The position numbers were made by a program, and so were the translations under genes. Below are positions 46,343 through 54,080 of a DNA stretch of 64,000 nucleotides, piece by piece. The notes beneath the pieces are model-generated. The model searched no databases. It had not been told where the DNA came from and worked only from the letters and a program-made list of their open reading frames with translations. How positions within the stretch are numbered: the stretch's first letter is position 1; each line of letters begins with the position of its first letter. The DNA lies in the NCBI RefSeq assembly GCF_009363715.1, contig NZ_CP045406.1, positions 1-64,000 on the forward strand, in the 5' to 3' direction. This DNA is from Roseovarius sp. THAF9. GTDB taxonomy: Bacteria > Pseudomonadota > Alphaproteobacteria > Rhodobacterales > Rhodobacteraceae.

Positions 46343-46358
46343 GTCCACCGCGGTGGAC
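46343..46358. repeat. 16-bp palindrome, candidate parS copy 1
   Basis: GTCCACCGCGGTGGAC, a perfect palindrome two bases after the repC stop. repABC plasmids carry 16-bp palindromic centromere sites beginning GT and ending AC, often downstream of repC. An identical copy lies at 46477. Confidence 0.65.
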
Positions 46359-46476
46359 GTCCGACGGAAAACCACGCTCATGAAAGCGCCATCATTCCGA
46401 GAGCTACAAAGGCGGTCGCGCCAAGACCAGCTCAAGGGACGATGTGCGGTCATTAGCTTGCCCCGGAACTGAAGAT

Positions 46477-46492
46477 GTCCACCGCGGTGGAC
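46477..46492. repeat. 16-bp palindrome, candidate parS copy 2
   Basis: Identical to 46343-46358, 134 bp downstream in the same otherwise gene-free region. Two exact copies of a perfect 16-bp palindrome next to repC are unlikely by chance and mark the RepB-binding centromere. Confidence 0.65.
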
Positions 46493-46763
46493 AAATTGGA
46501 CACCAAATGGACACAGTGGTTCCCGCCGCCAATCGTTGCAGAATACGATCAGTGTTCTCTCGTTGTAATTCTAGCGCTCCACCGCCGGGTCACCGTCACC
46601 AAAAAGGTTTGCAAAAAGTCGCTCTCGATAATCCAACGGAAACGCCAACCAAACGGGCGTCTTCGGCGAGGTGGAAGCCAGGTATCGGGCAGCGGTCAGT
46701 TTGTTCAGCGTGATGCGAGCAGTACACTCGGACGTCTTGAGCACAATCTGCGCGTTGCCCTGT
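46493..46763. other. Region between the parS candidates and the fic remnant
   Basis: Short open frames occur (for example 46475-46894 plus, beginning MSTAVDKLDTKWTQWF), but they overlap the fic remnant or the palindrome and match nothing I recognise. It is probably the edge of the replication module. Confidence 0.35.
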
Positions 46764-47420
46764 CTAGGGCGCCGTGCCGAAGTAACGGCGGAGATCAGTT
46801 CCGGCGCTCGCTATGTCATCGATGGTTTCTGCAACAGGACGACGATACCGCTGATCCAGTTCGCCAAGATCGAAGAGTTTTGCCGAAAAGCTGATTTGGC
46901 CGAGCGTCACCTTTAGGTACCATTCGCTGAACGTCTTCAATGCTGTCTCGGATAATTTACCGCGCCCGTCACGGTCTCCTCGTCGGGGGCTGTCTGCAAA
47001 ATCCATCATCCGTTTATACTCGCCCCAATCGGTCAGCCCGCGGGGCAGTCCACGCGAAAAGGACCAGAGCCCGTTGGCCTTCAATCCCAGCTGTAAGGGC
47101 TATAGCATGAGACATCATCCTGCTGAAACGACCGTTGCCATCTGGGAAAGGGTGGATGTAGTTCAGCCGGTGATGGGTGGATGCAATCGCGATGATCCGT
47201 CCGTTCGAGGACCGCGCCGCAATCTGAAACCGTTTGTCAAAGTGATCCATGAATGCCGCGTCGCGCGACGGTGAAAAAGGTAGGTGGCGCCCAACAGTAA
47301 CTTCCCGATCGTCATCCTGACGCATGCGTTCTGGAACGATGATCTCGTGTGCGCTGTCTAGATGTTCAATGATCCGAAACTCGTCAAGCATCTCGTCGTA
47401 GAAGCTCTTATGGACTCAGG
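46764..47420 (-). pseudogene. Fic-domain protein, frameshifted and 5'-truncated
   Basis: One frame reads ASTHHRLNYIHPFPDGNGRF followed by SRMMSHAIALTAGI, containing the Fic AMPylase motif HPFxxGNGR. The continuation (KANGLWSFSRGLPRGL, DWGEYKRMMDFADSPRRGD, LSETALKTFSEWYLKV) is in the next frame, so one base was lost or gained near 47080. Upstream of MLDEFRIIEHLDS the frame contains stops and the N-terminal part is missing. The sequence then changes abruptly into a parB fragment. Not functional. Confidence 0.85.
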
Positions 47421-47435
47421 TCAGGAATTCGACAG

Positions 47436-48527
47436 ATGTGGGGCGGGGCAGGGTGCCCGAGCGGCTGGATGGAGTTGACGGCGCACCGGACACTAGCACT
47501 GCGCGAAGCTGTCGGGTGTTCGCCTGACGGCGTCTTGAAACTGATGCTTCTGAAGCTCGTCCACGACACCTTCAGGACGTCCAGTTCGGCGGGCAACTGC
47601 CTCGAGGCTTCGGTGCCTCACGTCTATATGTCCGCGCACGCGAGCGATCTAAAAGACAGCGTGGCGGCCAAGCTGATGGACGAACGCCACACGGAGTGGG
47701 AGGCCGACCTATCGCTTGGAGACGATGCCGCTCTCTGGGACTACCTGACCTCCTTTGATCAAGGGAGCCGGCTGTCCTTGCTCGCGCATTGCCTCAGTTT
47801 TGAGATCAACGCACTCCACGAGAAGGTGAAGGCCTGCGGTGCCGGCATCTTCGCCAGTGGTCTGACACGGAGGATGGCGCAAGCCCACTTGCTTGCCCAG
47901 GCGGCCGACCTCTACATGGACGAGGCGGGATGGGAGCCGACGGTCGATACCTGCCTGAACCGTGTGCCAAAGGCCCGGATCCTCGAAGCAGTGCGTGAGG
48001 CGAAAGGCGAGGGCACGGGGCAACGCCTTGATCACCTGAAGAAGGGCGAGATGGCGACCGAAGCCGAGCGTCAGTTGAAAAGCAGCAGCTGGTTGTTGGA
48101 GGTGCTTCGCCGTAGCGATCTGGCGTCACTCGATAGTGGGGAAGGGCAGGGGGCCTCAGAAGGTGTTTCCGACACCGAACAGGCCGAAGAGGCCAATTTT
48201 CTCGCCTTCCTCACCGCCGATTTGGCGAGCGATGAGGCACTGATGATGGCGTCGGAGTGGTCCAGACCATCCGAGGGCGGGAAACTTACGCTCAGTCAAA
48301 TAAAATTTAACAATATCAATATGATGAATGCAAAACTACGCGCTAAGGATAAAGAATCTTGTCTGCGTAGTCTAAACACTGTCTATGTCGCTGCACCTGT
48401 CGCGCGTAGCGGATGTTTTATGTCTCACGAAGGGCACGATATGGCAAACTTATTGGACATAGTGGAGAGGGGCAAGGCGGGGCGGTTTCGACATCATATT
48501 GTGGACGAAAGCGCCGCGAGAGACTAG
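47436..48527 (+). pseudogene. Plasmid ParB-like protein, 5'-truncated with foreign tail
   Basis: From about 47463 the frame reads MELTAHRTLALREAVG, then LWDYLTSFDQGSRLSLLAHC and WEPTVDTCLNRVPKARILEA with VREAKGEGTGQRLDHLKKGE, which is the C-terminal half of ParB-type plasmid proteins (the stretch after the ParB nuclease and HTH domains). The N-terminal domains are missing because the gene fuses to fic debris. From about 48290 the frame continues for about 80 unrelated residues through AT-rich DNA and over the recombination half-site to a stop at 48527. The frame is open from ATG 47436, so a chimeric product is possible but unlikely to act in partition. Confidence 0.7.
48431..48461. repeat. 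Second recombinase core-type site, one arm degenerate
   Basis: CTTATTGGACATA (48449-48461) plus spacer GCAAA (48444-48448) is the exact reverse complement of the left arm and spacer at 37690-37707. The opposite arm, AGGGCACGATATG (48431-48443), matches the 37.7-kb counterpart at only 7 of 13 positions. One conserved arm, identical spacer and a divergent second arm is what strand exchange at an att site leaves behind. Confidence 0.6.
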
Positions 48528-48536
48528 TGTTGTGGC

Positions 48537-49490
48537 ATGACATATCAGTCCATTGCCATCTCGGACGACCTCAGCACCCTACCGCAGCTGCCCGGCTGGG
48601 TCACCTCCGTTCGTGCCGAAACCCTTGAAACTGTGGCCTTTCGGTCTGGGGCGGCGCTCACGGTGCTCGATCAACTGATCGGCGATGAGCGGTATGGCGT
48701 GCCGGTGAAATTGCTTGCCAATCGACTGGCGCTGAGCGCGGCAACCGTTACCTCGAAACTAGAAGGGCGGCTGGCGCGGGAGGCGGATATCCGGGATGCC
48801 TACCACCTGACACTGCCGGGCGAAGCGCGGGGGCCGGATGGCGAGCTTCTGGCGTTCTGGCGCGAAGGCGTCCGGCTTCGCGGAGGCCGGACAGGCGAGA
48901 TCGCCGACTTCGTTGGTGCGGAGTTCGCTGGCGAGGTGGGCGTCTGGCTTGACGTGGGATTGGAACGCGCCCGGACGCATGGGCCGTTGGCGGGTTGCGT
49001 CGCCGTCCTGCGCGCCGTGCTCGAGACCGACGACCGGGCGGAGCGGGTCGCGTGTCTGCTCTCGGACATCGTCCTGGCACGTGCGCTGAACTGGACGGTG
49101 GTTCTGCCGGTTTCGGCGCAGCGTCTCACCAAGACCGTGCTGCGCGATCTGGCGGCGGGTGAGCAGGGGGCCGAGCTGGCGCTTCAGATCCGGATCCTCG
49201 AGACCATCGAGGAGACGGTTCGACTGGCGCGGGATCTTGCCCGCCGCGCCGAGGCCCTTCGGTCCGTGGCGCCGAAACTGCGAGCAAAAGGATCAAGCGC
49301 GGCCGTCGATCTGTTCCTGACCGAAGATGCGGTAGCCCCGGCGTCGATACTGTCGCCGCGCATCCGAGGAACCAACATTCCGATGACCGACCGGGCCGCG
49401 CGGCGGCTTTGCGACCGGCTGGTCGAGCTGGGCGTGGCGCGGGAACTGACCGGGCGACCGACGTTCCGGCTCTACGGGATTGCGCCATGA
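48537..49490 (+). CDS. DUF1403 family protein
   Basis: 317 residues, a family of unknown function found on alphaproteobacterial plasmids and mobile DNA. It is largely helical and Ala/Leu/Arg-rich, with ETLETVAFRSGAALTVLDQL near the N-terminus, a middle region LACVLRAVLET-like (GPLAGCVAVLRAVLETDDRA) and a winged-helix-like end (MTDRAARRLCDRLVELGVAR followed by ELTGRPTFRLYGIAP). It overlaps a ScpB-like gene by ATGA (49487-49490). That coupling suggests a kleisin-like or DNA-organising partner of ScpB; this is inference. Its leader and first third are duplicated in inverted orientation at 37203-37690. Confidence 0.8.
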   Translation: MTYQSIAISDDLSTLPQLPGWVTSVRAETLETVAFRSGAALTVLDQLIGDERYGVPVKLLANRLALSAATVTSKLEGRLAREADIRDAYHLTLPGEARGPDGELLAFWREGVRLRGGRTGEIADFVGAEFAGEVGVWLDVGLERARTHGPLAGCVAVLRAVLETDDRAERVACLLSDIVLARALNWTVVLPVSAQRLTKTVLRDLAAGEQGAELALQIRILETIEETVRLARDLARRAEALRSVAPKLRAKGSSAAVDLFLTEDAVAPASILSPRIRGTNIPMTDRAARRLCDRLVELGVARELTGRPTFRLYGIAP

Positions 49491-50092
49491 CGACCGCGAC
49501 CCGAAAACGGAAACCGGCGGCGGAGGAGGGCGCCGTCTTTGACCGGGAGCTCGACGACCTGCCGCAGGAGCTGCGCTGGCGCGAATGGATGGGCCGGGTC
49601 GAAGCGGTGCTCTTCGCCAGTGCCTCGCCGGTCGGTCGCGAGGACCTGGCCCGCGTGGTGGGGCAGGGGGCTTCGGTCGAGATGCTGATCGACGACATCC
49701 AGGCCGAACTCACCGGCCGTCCCTACGAGCTGGCGCAGGTACCGGGTGGATGGATGTTCCGGACCAAGACGCAGTTCGCGGACGCGATCAAGGCCGCCGC
49801 CGACCTTGGGGACCAGTCCCTCGCCTTCACGGAGATGGAAATGGGCGTGCTCTGCGCCATCGCCTATCATCAGCCAATCGACCGGGCGGGGCTGGCCGAC
49901 ATCTTCGGCAAGGAGGTCAGCCGCGATCTCTTGGCCCGGCTGCGCTACAAGGACCTCATCGCCAGCGGGCCGCGGTCGCCGCGGCCCGGGGCGCCGCATA
50001 CCTTCGTGACCACGGAGACGTTTCTGGTGACCTTCGATCTGCAGAGTCTGCGGGACCTGCCGGAGTTGGAACTCCAAAGAAATGAGGGTTGA
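49487..50092 (+). CDS. ScpB-like segregation and condensation protein
   Basis: About 201 residues. The two winged-helix units of ScpB are visible: RVEAVLFASASPVGREDLAR, YELAQVPGGWMFRTKTQFAD, MEMGVLCAIAYHQPIDRAGL and FGKEVSRDLLARLRYKDLIA. ScpB dimers clamp the kleisin ScpA of the SMC condensin. Here no smc or scpA gene is present; the translationally coupled partner is DUF1403. ATG 49487 is chosen for its ATGA overlap. It may act with the chromosomal SMC or with DUF1403 in plasmid maintenance. Confidence 0.85.
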   Translation: MTTATRKRKPAAEEGAVFDRELDDLPQELRWREWMGRVEAVLFASASPVGREDLARVVGQGASVEMLIDDIQAELTGRPYELAQVPGGWMFRTKTQFADAIKAAADLGDQSLAFTEMEMGVLCAIAYHQPIDRAGLADIFGKEVSRDLLARLRYKDLIASGPRSPRPGAPHTFVTTETFLVTFDLQSLRDLPELELQRNEG

Positions 50093-50115
50093 GTATCATT
50101 GAAAGGCGAACACGA

Positions 50116-50856
50116 ATGATAACCGAATGGGAGTGGATCGTCCCCTTCAAGGGACGAAACCATTCAGGGTCCGTCGAACAGAATTTTCTCTGCAAAGCGG
50201 GCAATGTCTACGTGATGGACAATCATCGTGCAGCCCTGTGGTGCTGGCTGAACGAACTCGATCTCACCACACCCCATTCCCTCATACACATCGACCGTCA
50301 TCCCGACGCGCTTCAGAGCCGATTGGACGAGTGGCTCAAGCATTTGCCAAGTTGGGCGGCCGGGATCGATGCCTATCTCGGGAAGACCTACCAGAGCGAC
50401 GACTTCGATTGTCCTGTCATCCGCTGGGACAACTATATCTCCATCTACCTGCGGGAGTTCGGGGACAGCCTCACGACCTTCCGTTGCCTGACCCATGAAG
50501 ATGGGGACCCACCGAACTTCGGCCATCCGATGTACAGTTCGCCATGGGAACTACCTGAGAATCTCTCGTATTGGCTTGCCGAACGGGAAGGGCCATGGAT
50601 CGTCAACATCGACCTGGATTATTTCTACTGCCAGTTTGAGTCGGACATTCGCATGATGGTCTCCGATGACTACATTGACGCCGTAGCCACAGGCCTCAAG
50701 GATGCGATGGATCGTGGGACCATCGGAGTCCTGACACTTTGCCTGACGCCGGATAGCTACACACCGGGCTGGACGGCGACCGAGACTCTGGCTGCCCGGA
50801 TTCTGGAGCGGCTTGATCTGGCTTTCCAGCTTCCGAATCTTGTCGAACCCACATAG
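50116..50856 (+). CDS. UPF0489 family protein
   Basis: About 246 residues, with the UPF0489 signatures: NVYVMDNHRAALWCWLNEL, SLIHIDRHPDAL and WIVNIDLDYFYC. The D-x-H and D-x-D type residues look like a metal-binding site, and the fold is thought to be related to arginase/deacetylase-type hydrolases; the reaction is unknown. I start at ATG 50116 (MITEWEW) behind AAAGGCG. It follows the ScpB-like gene by 23 bp and precedes a RES-domain protein by 60 bp in the same direction, so it could belong to a small defence or toxin-antitoxin unit. Confidence 0.7.
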   Translation: MITEWEWIVPFKGRNHSGSVEQNFLCKAGNVYVMDNHRAALWCWLNELDLTTPHSLIHIDRHPDALQSRLDEWLKHLPSWAAGIDAYLGKTYQSDDFDCPVIRWDNYISIYLREFGDSLTTFRCLTHEDGDPPNFGHPMYSSPWELPENLSYWLAEREGPWIVNIDLDYFYCQFESDIRMMVSDDYIDAVATGLKDAMDRGTIGVLTLCLTPDSYTPGWTATETLAARILERLDLAFQLPNLVEPT

Positions 50857-50916
50857 TGAGACAGATATCTTCCGCCAGAGTTTATCGAACCTCCAGCCCT
50901 TTGATACCCTAGTGCA

Positions 50917-52074
50917 ATGAGCCGCATCGACCCCGCCAACTTCCGACAAGACAGCGTTTCCGACAGATACGTCTGCAGAAAGTGTTTTGGCGACGAAGAT
51001 CTCAAGGACATTGTCCGGAACGATGGGGACCGCGGCAGGTGCAGCTATTGCCGCGCGCGTCGACGGAAGGTTTTGCCCCTTGAAGAGATCGCGGAGTTCA
51101 TCGAAGGCCGGATGCGAACATTCTATGGCGCCGCAGTCGACCAGTTGCCCTACGATTCCCGTGAAGGTGGTTACCTGGGGTCGCATTGGGATACACAAGA
51201 GCTGCTTTTCGACGAAATTGGCCTCGTTATCGAAGCTCGAGATCACGACCGGCTGATGTACGATCTGCTGGGCGAGATCGAGGACGATGTCTGGTGTGAG
51301 TACGACTGGCTTTCCCTCGAATTCGACGACAGCATGGCGTTTAGCTGGCGCGATTTTCGACGCATTACGATGTCGGAGCGAAGGTTCTTTTTTCACTCTG
51401 TCGGCGCAAGCGATGTGTCGCACCCGGATGAACGTTCTGCCGGCATGTTTTTAGTGGAACTTGCAGAGCTCATCGAAGAACTGGGATTGGTGCGTTCGGT
51501 GCCTGTCGGGCAATCCTACTATCGCGTGCGGAACCAGACCGTCCCGCCGTTCGAACCTACGGCCGCCGCCCTTGGCCCGCCGCCTGCCCGCATTTGTCTG
51601 CAATCAAACCGTATGAACCCGCCTGGGATCCCTATGTTCTATGGCGCGGAAGACGGACCTTCCGCAATCGCCGAGGCCCGCGCAGACGAGCCTGTTCTGG
51701 CGCGCTTTCAAACCGAGATGCCGATCATCCTGGTCGACCTTGCCGAGCTTCCACGGATTCCGGGGTTCTTTTCGAGTGCGCCTCGGCGGGTTCGTCAGGG
51801 CCTGTCGTTTCTGCACCAGCTGACTCGAGAGATGGCGGAGCCGGTCGAGCAGGACAATCGTGTGAATGTCGACTACATCCCGACCCAGATCGTCACCGAG
51901 TTCTTCAGAGACTGGCCATTCTCTGTAGGGAGCCCCCACGGCATCCGCTACGTTTCGGCTTTGGGATCTGCGGCTGCCAATGTCGTGCTGTTTGCCGGTC
52001 CTGAAAACGTCGTCGATGCCGATGCGTCCGAAGATGGTGCTTGGCTGCGGCTTGTCGAGGTTGAATTTCCGTGA
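50917..52074 (+). CDS. RES-domain protein with zinc-ribbon-like N-terminus
   Basis: 385 residues. The N-terminal 150 residues have a CRKCFGDEDLKD...CSYCRARR zinc-ribbon-like pair and an acidic helical HEPN-associated region. The C-terminal RES domain (about 205-380) carries SYYRVRNQ (Arg), FYGAEDGPSAIAEARADEPV (Glu) and later Ser residues. RES domains have an ADP-ribosyltransferase-like fold and, in toxin-antitoxin systems, degrade NAD+. The large fused form is typical of defence islands. No small Xre/MbcA-type antitoxin lies adjacent, so the control differs from RES-Xre modules; UPF0489 upstream is the only candidate partner. Confidence 0.75.
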   Translation: MSRIDPANFRQDSVSDRYVCRKCFGDEDLKDIVRNDGDRGRCSYCRARRRKVLPLEEIAEFIEGRMRTFYGAAVDQLPYDSREGGYLGSHWDTQELLFDEIGLVIEARDHDRLMYDLLGEIEDDVWCEYDWLSLEFDDSMAFSWRDFRRITMSERRFFFHSVGASDVSHPDERSAGMFLVELAELIEELGLVRSVPVGQSYYRVRNQTVPPFEPTAAALGPPPARICLQSNRMNPPGIPMFYGAEDGPSAIAEARADEPVLARFQTEMPIILVDLAELPRIPGFFSSAPRRVRQGLSFLHQLTREMAEPVEQDNRVNVDYIPTQIVTEFFRDWPFSVGSPHGIRYVSALGSAAANVVLFAGPENVVDADASEDGAWLRLVEVEFP

Positions 52075-52161
52075 CCTGTACTTCCTGCTCCTCAGGAGAT
52101 GGAGGTTTCTTGGCGGCACTGGATCCGCGTCGTCACCATCCGGAGGAACGATATGCCGCCG

Positions 52162-52674
52162 TTATCGCAGCCGACGCAGCAGGTTATCGATGAGCTGATT
52201 TGGCAAGAAGACCGCCTTGTCGTCCCGCCAAAGCGTCAATGCCGTTTCAAGCAGCTTGGGATCGCAAAGGCTGTCCCTCAGTAGTTGGTCGACCACCCAT
52301 AGAACGCCGTGTGCGGCGATCCCGTTGTCCTCGGCCACGCGCCGCAGCAAACGGTCTCCGGTGAGCAAAATAGCTTCTGCATGCACCTGTGCCGTCACGA
52401 GGCAAAAGCAATCGTTCGCCGACAGACGTCCGTGCCGTTTCTTGATGCCGAATGCCTGGCCGACTTGGGCAGGCGGCAGGTCATACGTCGCCATGCCGCT
52501 ACCGTCGAGGAGTGCCCATTCCTGAGGTGTGAAATCCAGTATCTCGCTGGCGCGAACGGGCAGTGGCACGATGAACTCGTAGGGTAGGGTGCACAGGACG
52601 TGCAACAACCGACCCTTCCGAAGATCGATCAAACAGCTGGCATCGTTGACGATCACGCGGGCCACGAGACGCAC
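52162..52674 (-). CDS. PIN-domain protein (probable ribonuclease toxin)
   Basis: 170 residues. The acidic PIN tetrad is visible: D11 in VIVNDASCLIDLRKG, E44 in RASEIL, D88 in LSANDCFCLVTAQ and D107 in ILLTGDRLLRRVAE. A GTG start is used, sharing a G with the TAG stop of the upstream XRE-ImmA gene (TAGTG), with AGGGGA as ribosome site. The tight coupling to an HTH-metallopeptidase protein suggests a toxin under its control, or an auxiliary nuclease of the defence island. The C-terminal 50 residues extend beyond a minimal PIN domain. Confidence 0.75.
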   Translation of the reverse strand: MRLVARVIVNDASCLIDLRKGRLLHVLCTLPYEFIVPLPVRASEILDFTPQEWALLDGSGMATYDLPPAQVGQAFGIKKRHGRLSANDCFCLVTAQVHAEAILLTGDRLLRRVAEDNGIAAHGVLWVVDQLLRDSLCDPKLLETALTLWRDDKAVFLPNQLIDNLLRRLR

Positions 52675-53744
52675 TATCCCCTGATGTTCTCTTCAACGGT
52701 GGACAGCGATAGGTGCAGCATCTGAGCGGCGCGTACCGGCGAGATCAGCTCCTCACCGAGCGCTCGCCAGACCAGGCGCTCAAACCGCTGCGGATGCTCG
52801 AAAGCACCGAACCCTTCGTCATCCCGTATCTCGTCCGGTTCGCTGGTGCGCCAGCGCCGTGCGTAGGTCCGAAACGCGTAGTCGATCATCGACTGGGGCA
52901 GGATGCCAACCTGTCCGAGACGCATCAGCATCGCGGCTGCCGACACGCCATAGAGCCGCTTCAGTCGCATGATCTCCATATAGGTCATGCCGCTGCGAGA
53001 GGGACCGGCCTCCTCGATCAGGTGATCGGTGGGTATCAGGAACGCACCGGCGAAACGGTTCATCGCCTTCTCGAGTTTGATCGCCGGGTTTCCGGTCACC
53101 CGAATGACACGGTGCGCCAGTTCATGGGCCAGATTGAACCGTCTGCGCTCGACATTGGTGCGGCTTGAAACCACAACGACATCGGTGGAACTTCGGCCTT
53201 CACTGCGACGTACCTCGCAGGCCAGCCCATCGAAGCGCTCGGCGAAATCGGCTTCGATGACCTTGATGCCCTTGTCCTCAAGCAGCCGCGACATGCTGGG
53301 AATTGGATCGTTTCCGAGCTTCCAATGCCTTCGCAGCTCTCGTGCTAACAGGTCCAGTTCTTCGTAGCTCTCGACGACATCGGACACCAGATCGCCGAAC
53401 GGGTCATCCGGCGGTGCGATCTCCAGGATGTCCTCGATCGCCAGGTAGTCTTCCAGCCTCTCTATGACGATGGCCTCCGCATGGGCGCGGTCCCTCGCGG
53501 AGGTGCTGGAATGCTTGCGGAATTCGACACCGACCAGCTCTTCGACTTGACCCCCCATCAGGAAATCGAGCGACACGCCCAGAGCCTTGCTCAGACCGAC
53601 CAACACCGAGGAGGACGGATTCATCTTGTCCGCCTCGTACTTGCTGATGGCCTGTGCGGTGATCCTTGGTGAGGTGCGGTCGGCAAGCCCCTGCATCGAC
53701 AAGCCCGCCTTCTTGCGGGCCAGTCGCAACCGTTGTCCAAACAT
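52674..53744 (-). CDS. XRE regulator fused to ImmA/IrrE metallopeptidase
   Basis: 356 residues. An XRE HTH covers residues 3-62 (LRLARKKAGLSMQGLADRTS, ITAQAISKYEADKMNPSSSV). The COG2856 peptidase domain holds H207-E-L-A-H211 in RRFNLAHELAHRVI and a downstream EKAMNRFAGAFLIP. ATG 53744 with GGGAGCA is preferred over in-frame starts up to 53804. Separate HTH (CapH) and metallopeptidase (CapP) genes are known to control some CBASS operons by induced cleavage of the repressor; this protein carries both activities in one chain and is divergent from a CBASS operon. I infer that it regulates it, and that a stress signal relieves repression. It also heads the PIN gene. Confidence 0.8.
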   Translation of the reverse strand: MFGQRLRLARKKAGLSMQGLADRTSPRITAQAISKYEADKMNPSSSVLVGLSKALGVSLDFLMGGQVEELVGVEFRKHSSTSARDRAHAEAIVIERLEDYLAIEDILEIAPPDDPFGDLVSDVVESYEELDLLARELRRHWKLGNDPIPSMSRLLEDKGIKVIEADFAERFDGLACEVRRSEGRSSTDVVVVSSRTNVERRRFNLAHELAHRVIRVTGNPAIKLEKAMNRFAGAFLIPTDHLIEEAGPSRSGMTYMEIMRLKRLYGVSAAAMLMRLGQVGILPQSMIDYAFRTYARRWRTSEPDEIRDDEGFGAFEHPQRFERLVWRALGEELISPVRAAQMLHLSLSTVEENIRG

Positions 53745-53848
53745 GGTCTGCTCCCGTGAAAACGTCGGTTGATAAACGACATTTCTTGCTATATACATCA
53801 ACACAAGATTGACGAATCGTCAAGAAAAAAAGGCACTTGGAGATTAAA
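53745..53848. promoter_or_regulatory. Divergent XRE-ImmA/CBASS promoter with palindromes
   Basis: The 104-bp gap holds a perfect dyad TTGACGA-A-TCGTCAA (53809-53823) and a second GTCG...CGAC dyad (53764-53780) around GTTGATAAA. Both are HTH-sized and lie on the two sides of the gap, suitable for repression of both directions by the XRE-ImmA protein. Confidence 0.55.
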
Positions 53849-54073
53849 ATGACCAAGAAAAATCAGCATGTTGTTCCCCACAAGGACGGTTGGGCCGTGA
53901 AAGGCGCCGGCAATGCGAAGGCAACGGCCATCCACCCGACGCAGCAATCCGCGATCACCCAGGCGCGTGACATCGCCCGCAATCAGGGCTCGGAAATGCT
54001 CATCCACGGAACCAACGGTCGCATCCGCGAGCGCAACACCTACGGCAAAGACCCCTACCCCCCGGAAGGCTAA
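53849..54073 (+). CDS. DUF2188 small protein
   Basis: 74 residues: MTKKNQHVVPHKDGWAVKG then QQSAITQARDIARNQGSEML and IHGTNGRIRERNTYGKDPYP, the complete DUF2188 fold (beta-strand, helix, then H-x-x-(N/D)-G-x-I-R strand). Its biochemical role is unknown. GGAG lies 7 bases before ATG 53849. It is the first gene of the CBASS operon and ends 7 bp before the phospholipase start. It may be an accessory or immunity factor of the effector; this is inference. Confidence 0.75.
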   Translation: MTKKNQHVVPHKDGWAVKGAGNAKATAIHPTQQSAITQARDIARNQGSEMLIHGTNGRIRERNTYGKDPYPPEG

Positions 54074-54080
54074 GTGAATC

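Noticed and set aside
46475..46894. Plus-strand frame starting in the second parS-like palindrome
   Set aside because: Starts within the palindrome, overlaps the fic remnant, and has no recognisable domain or ribosome site.
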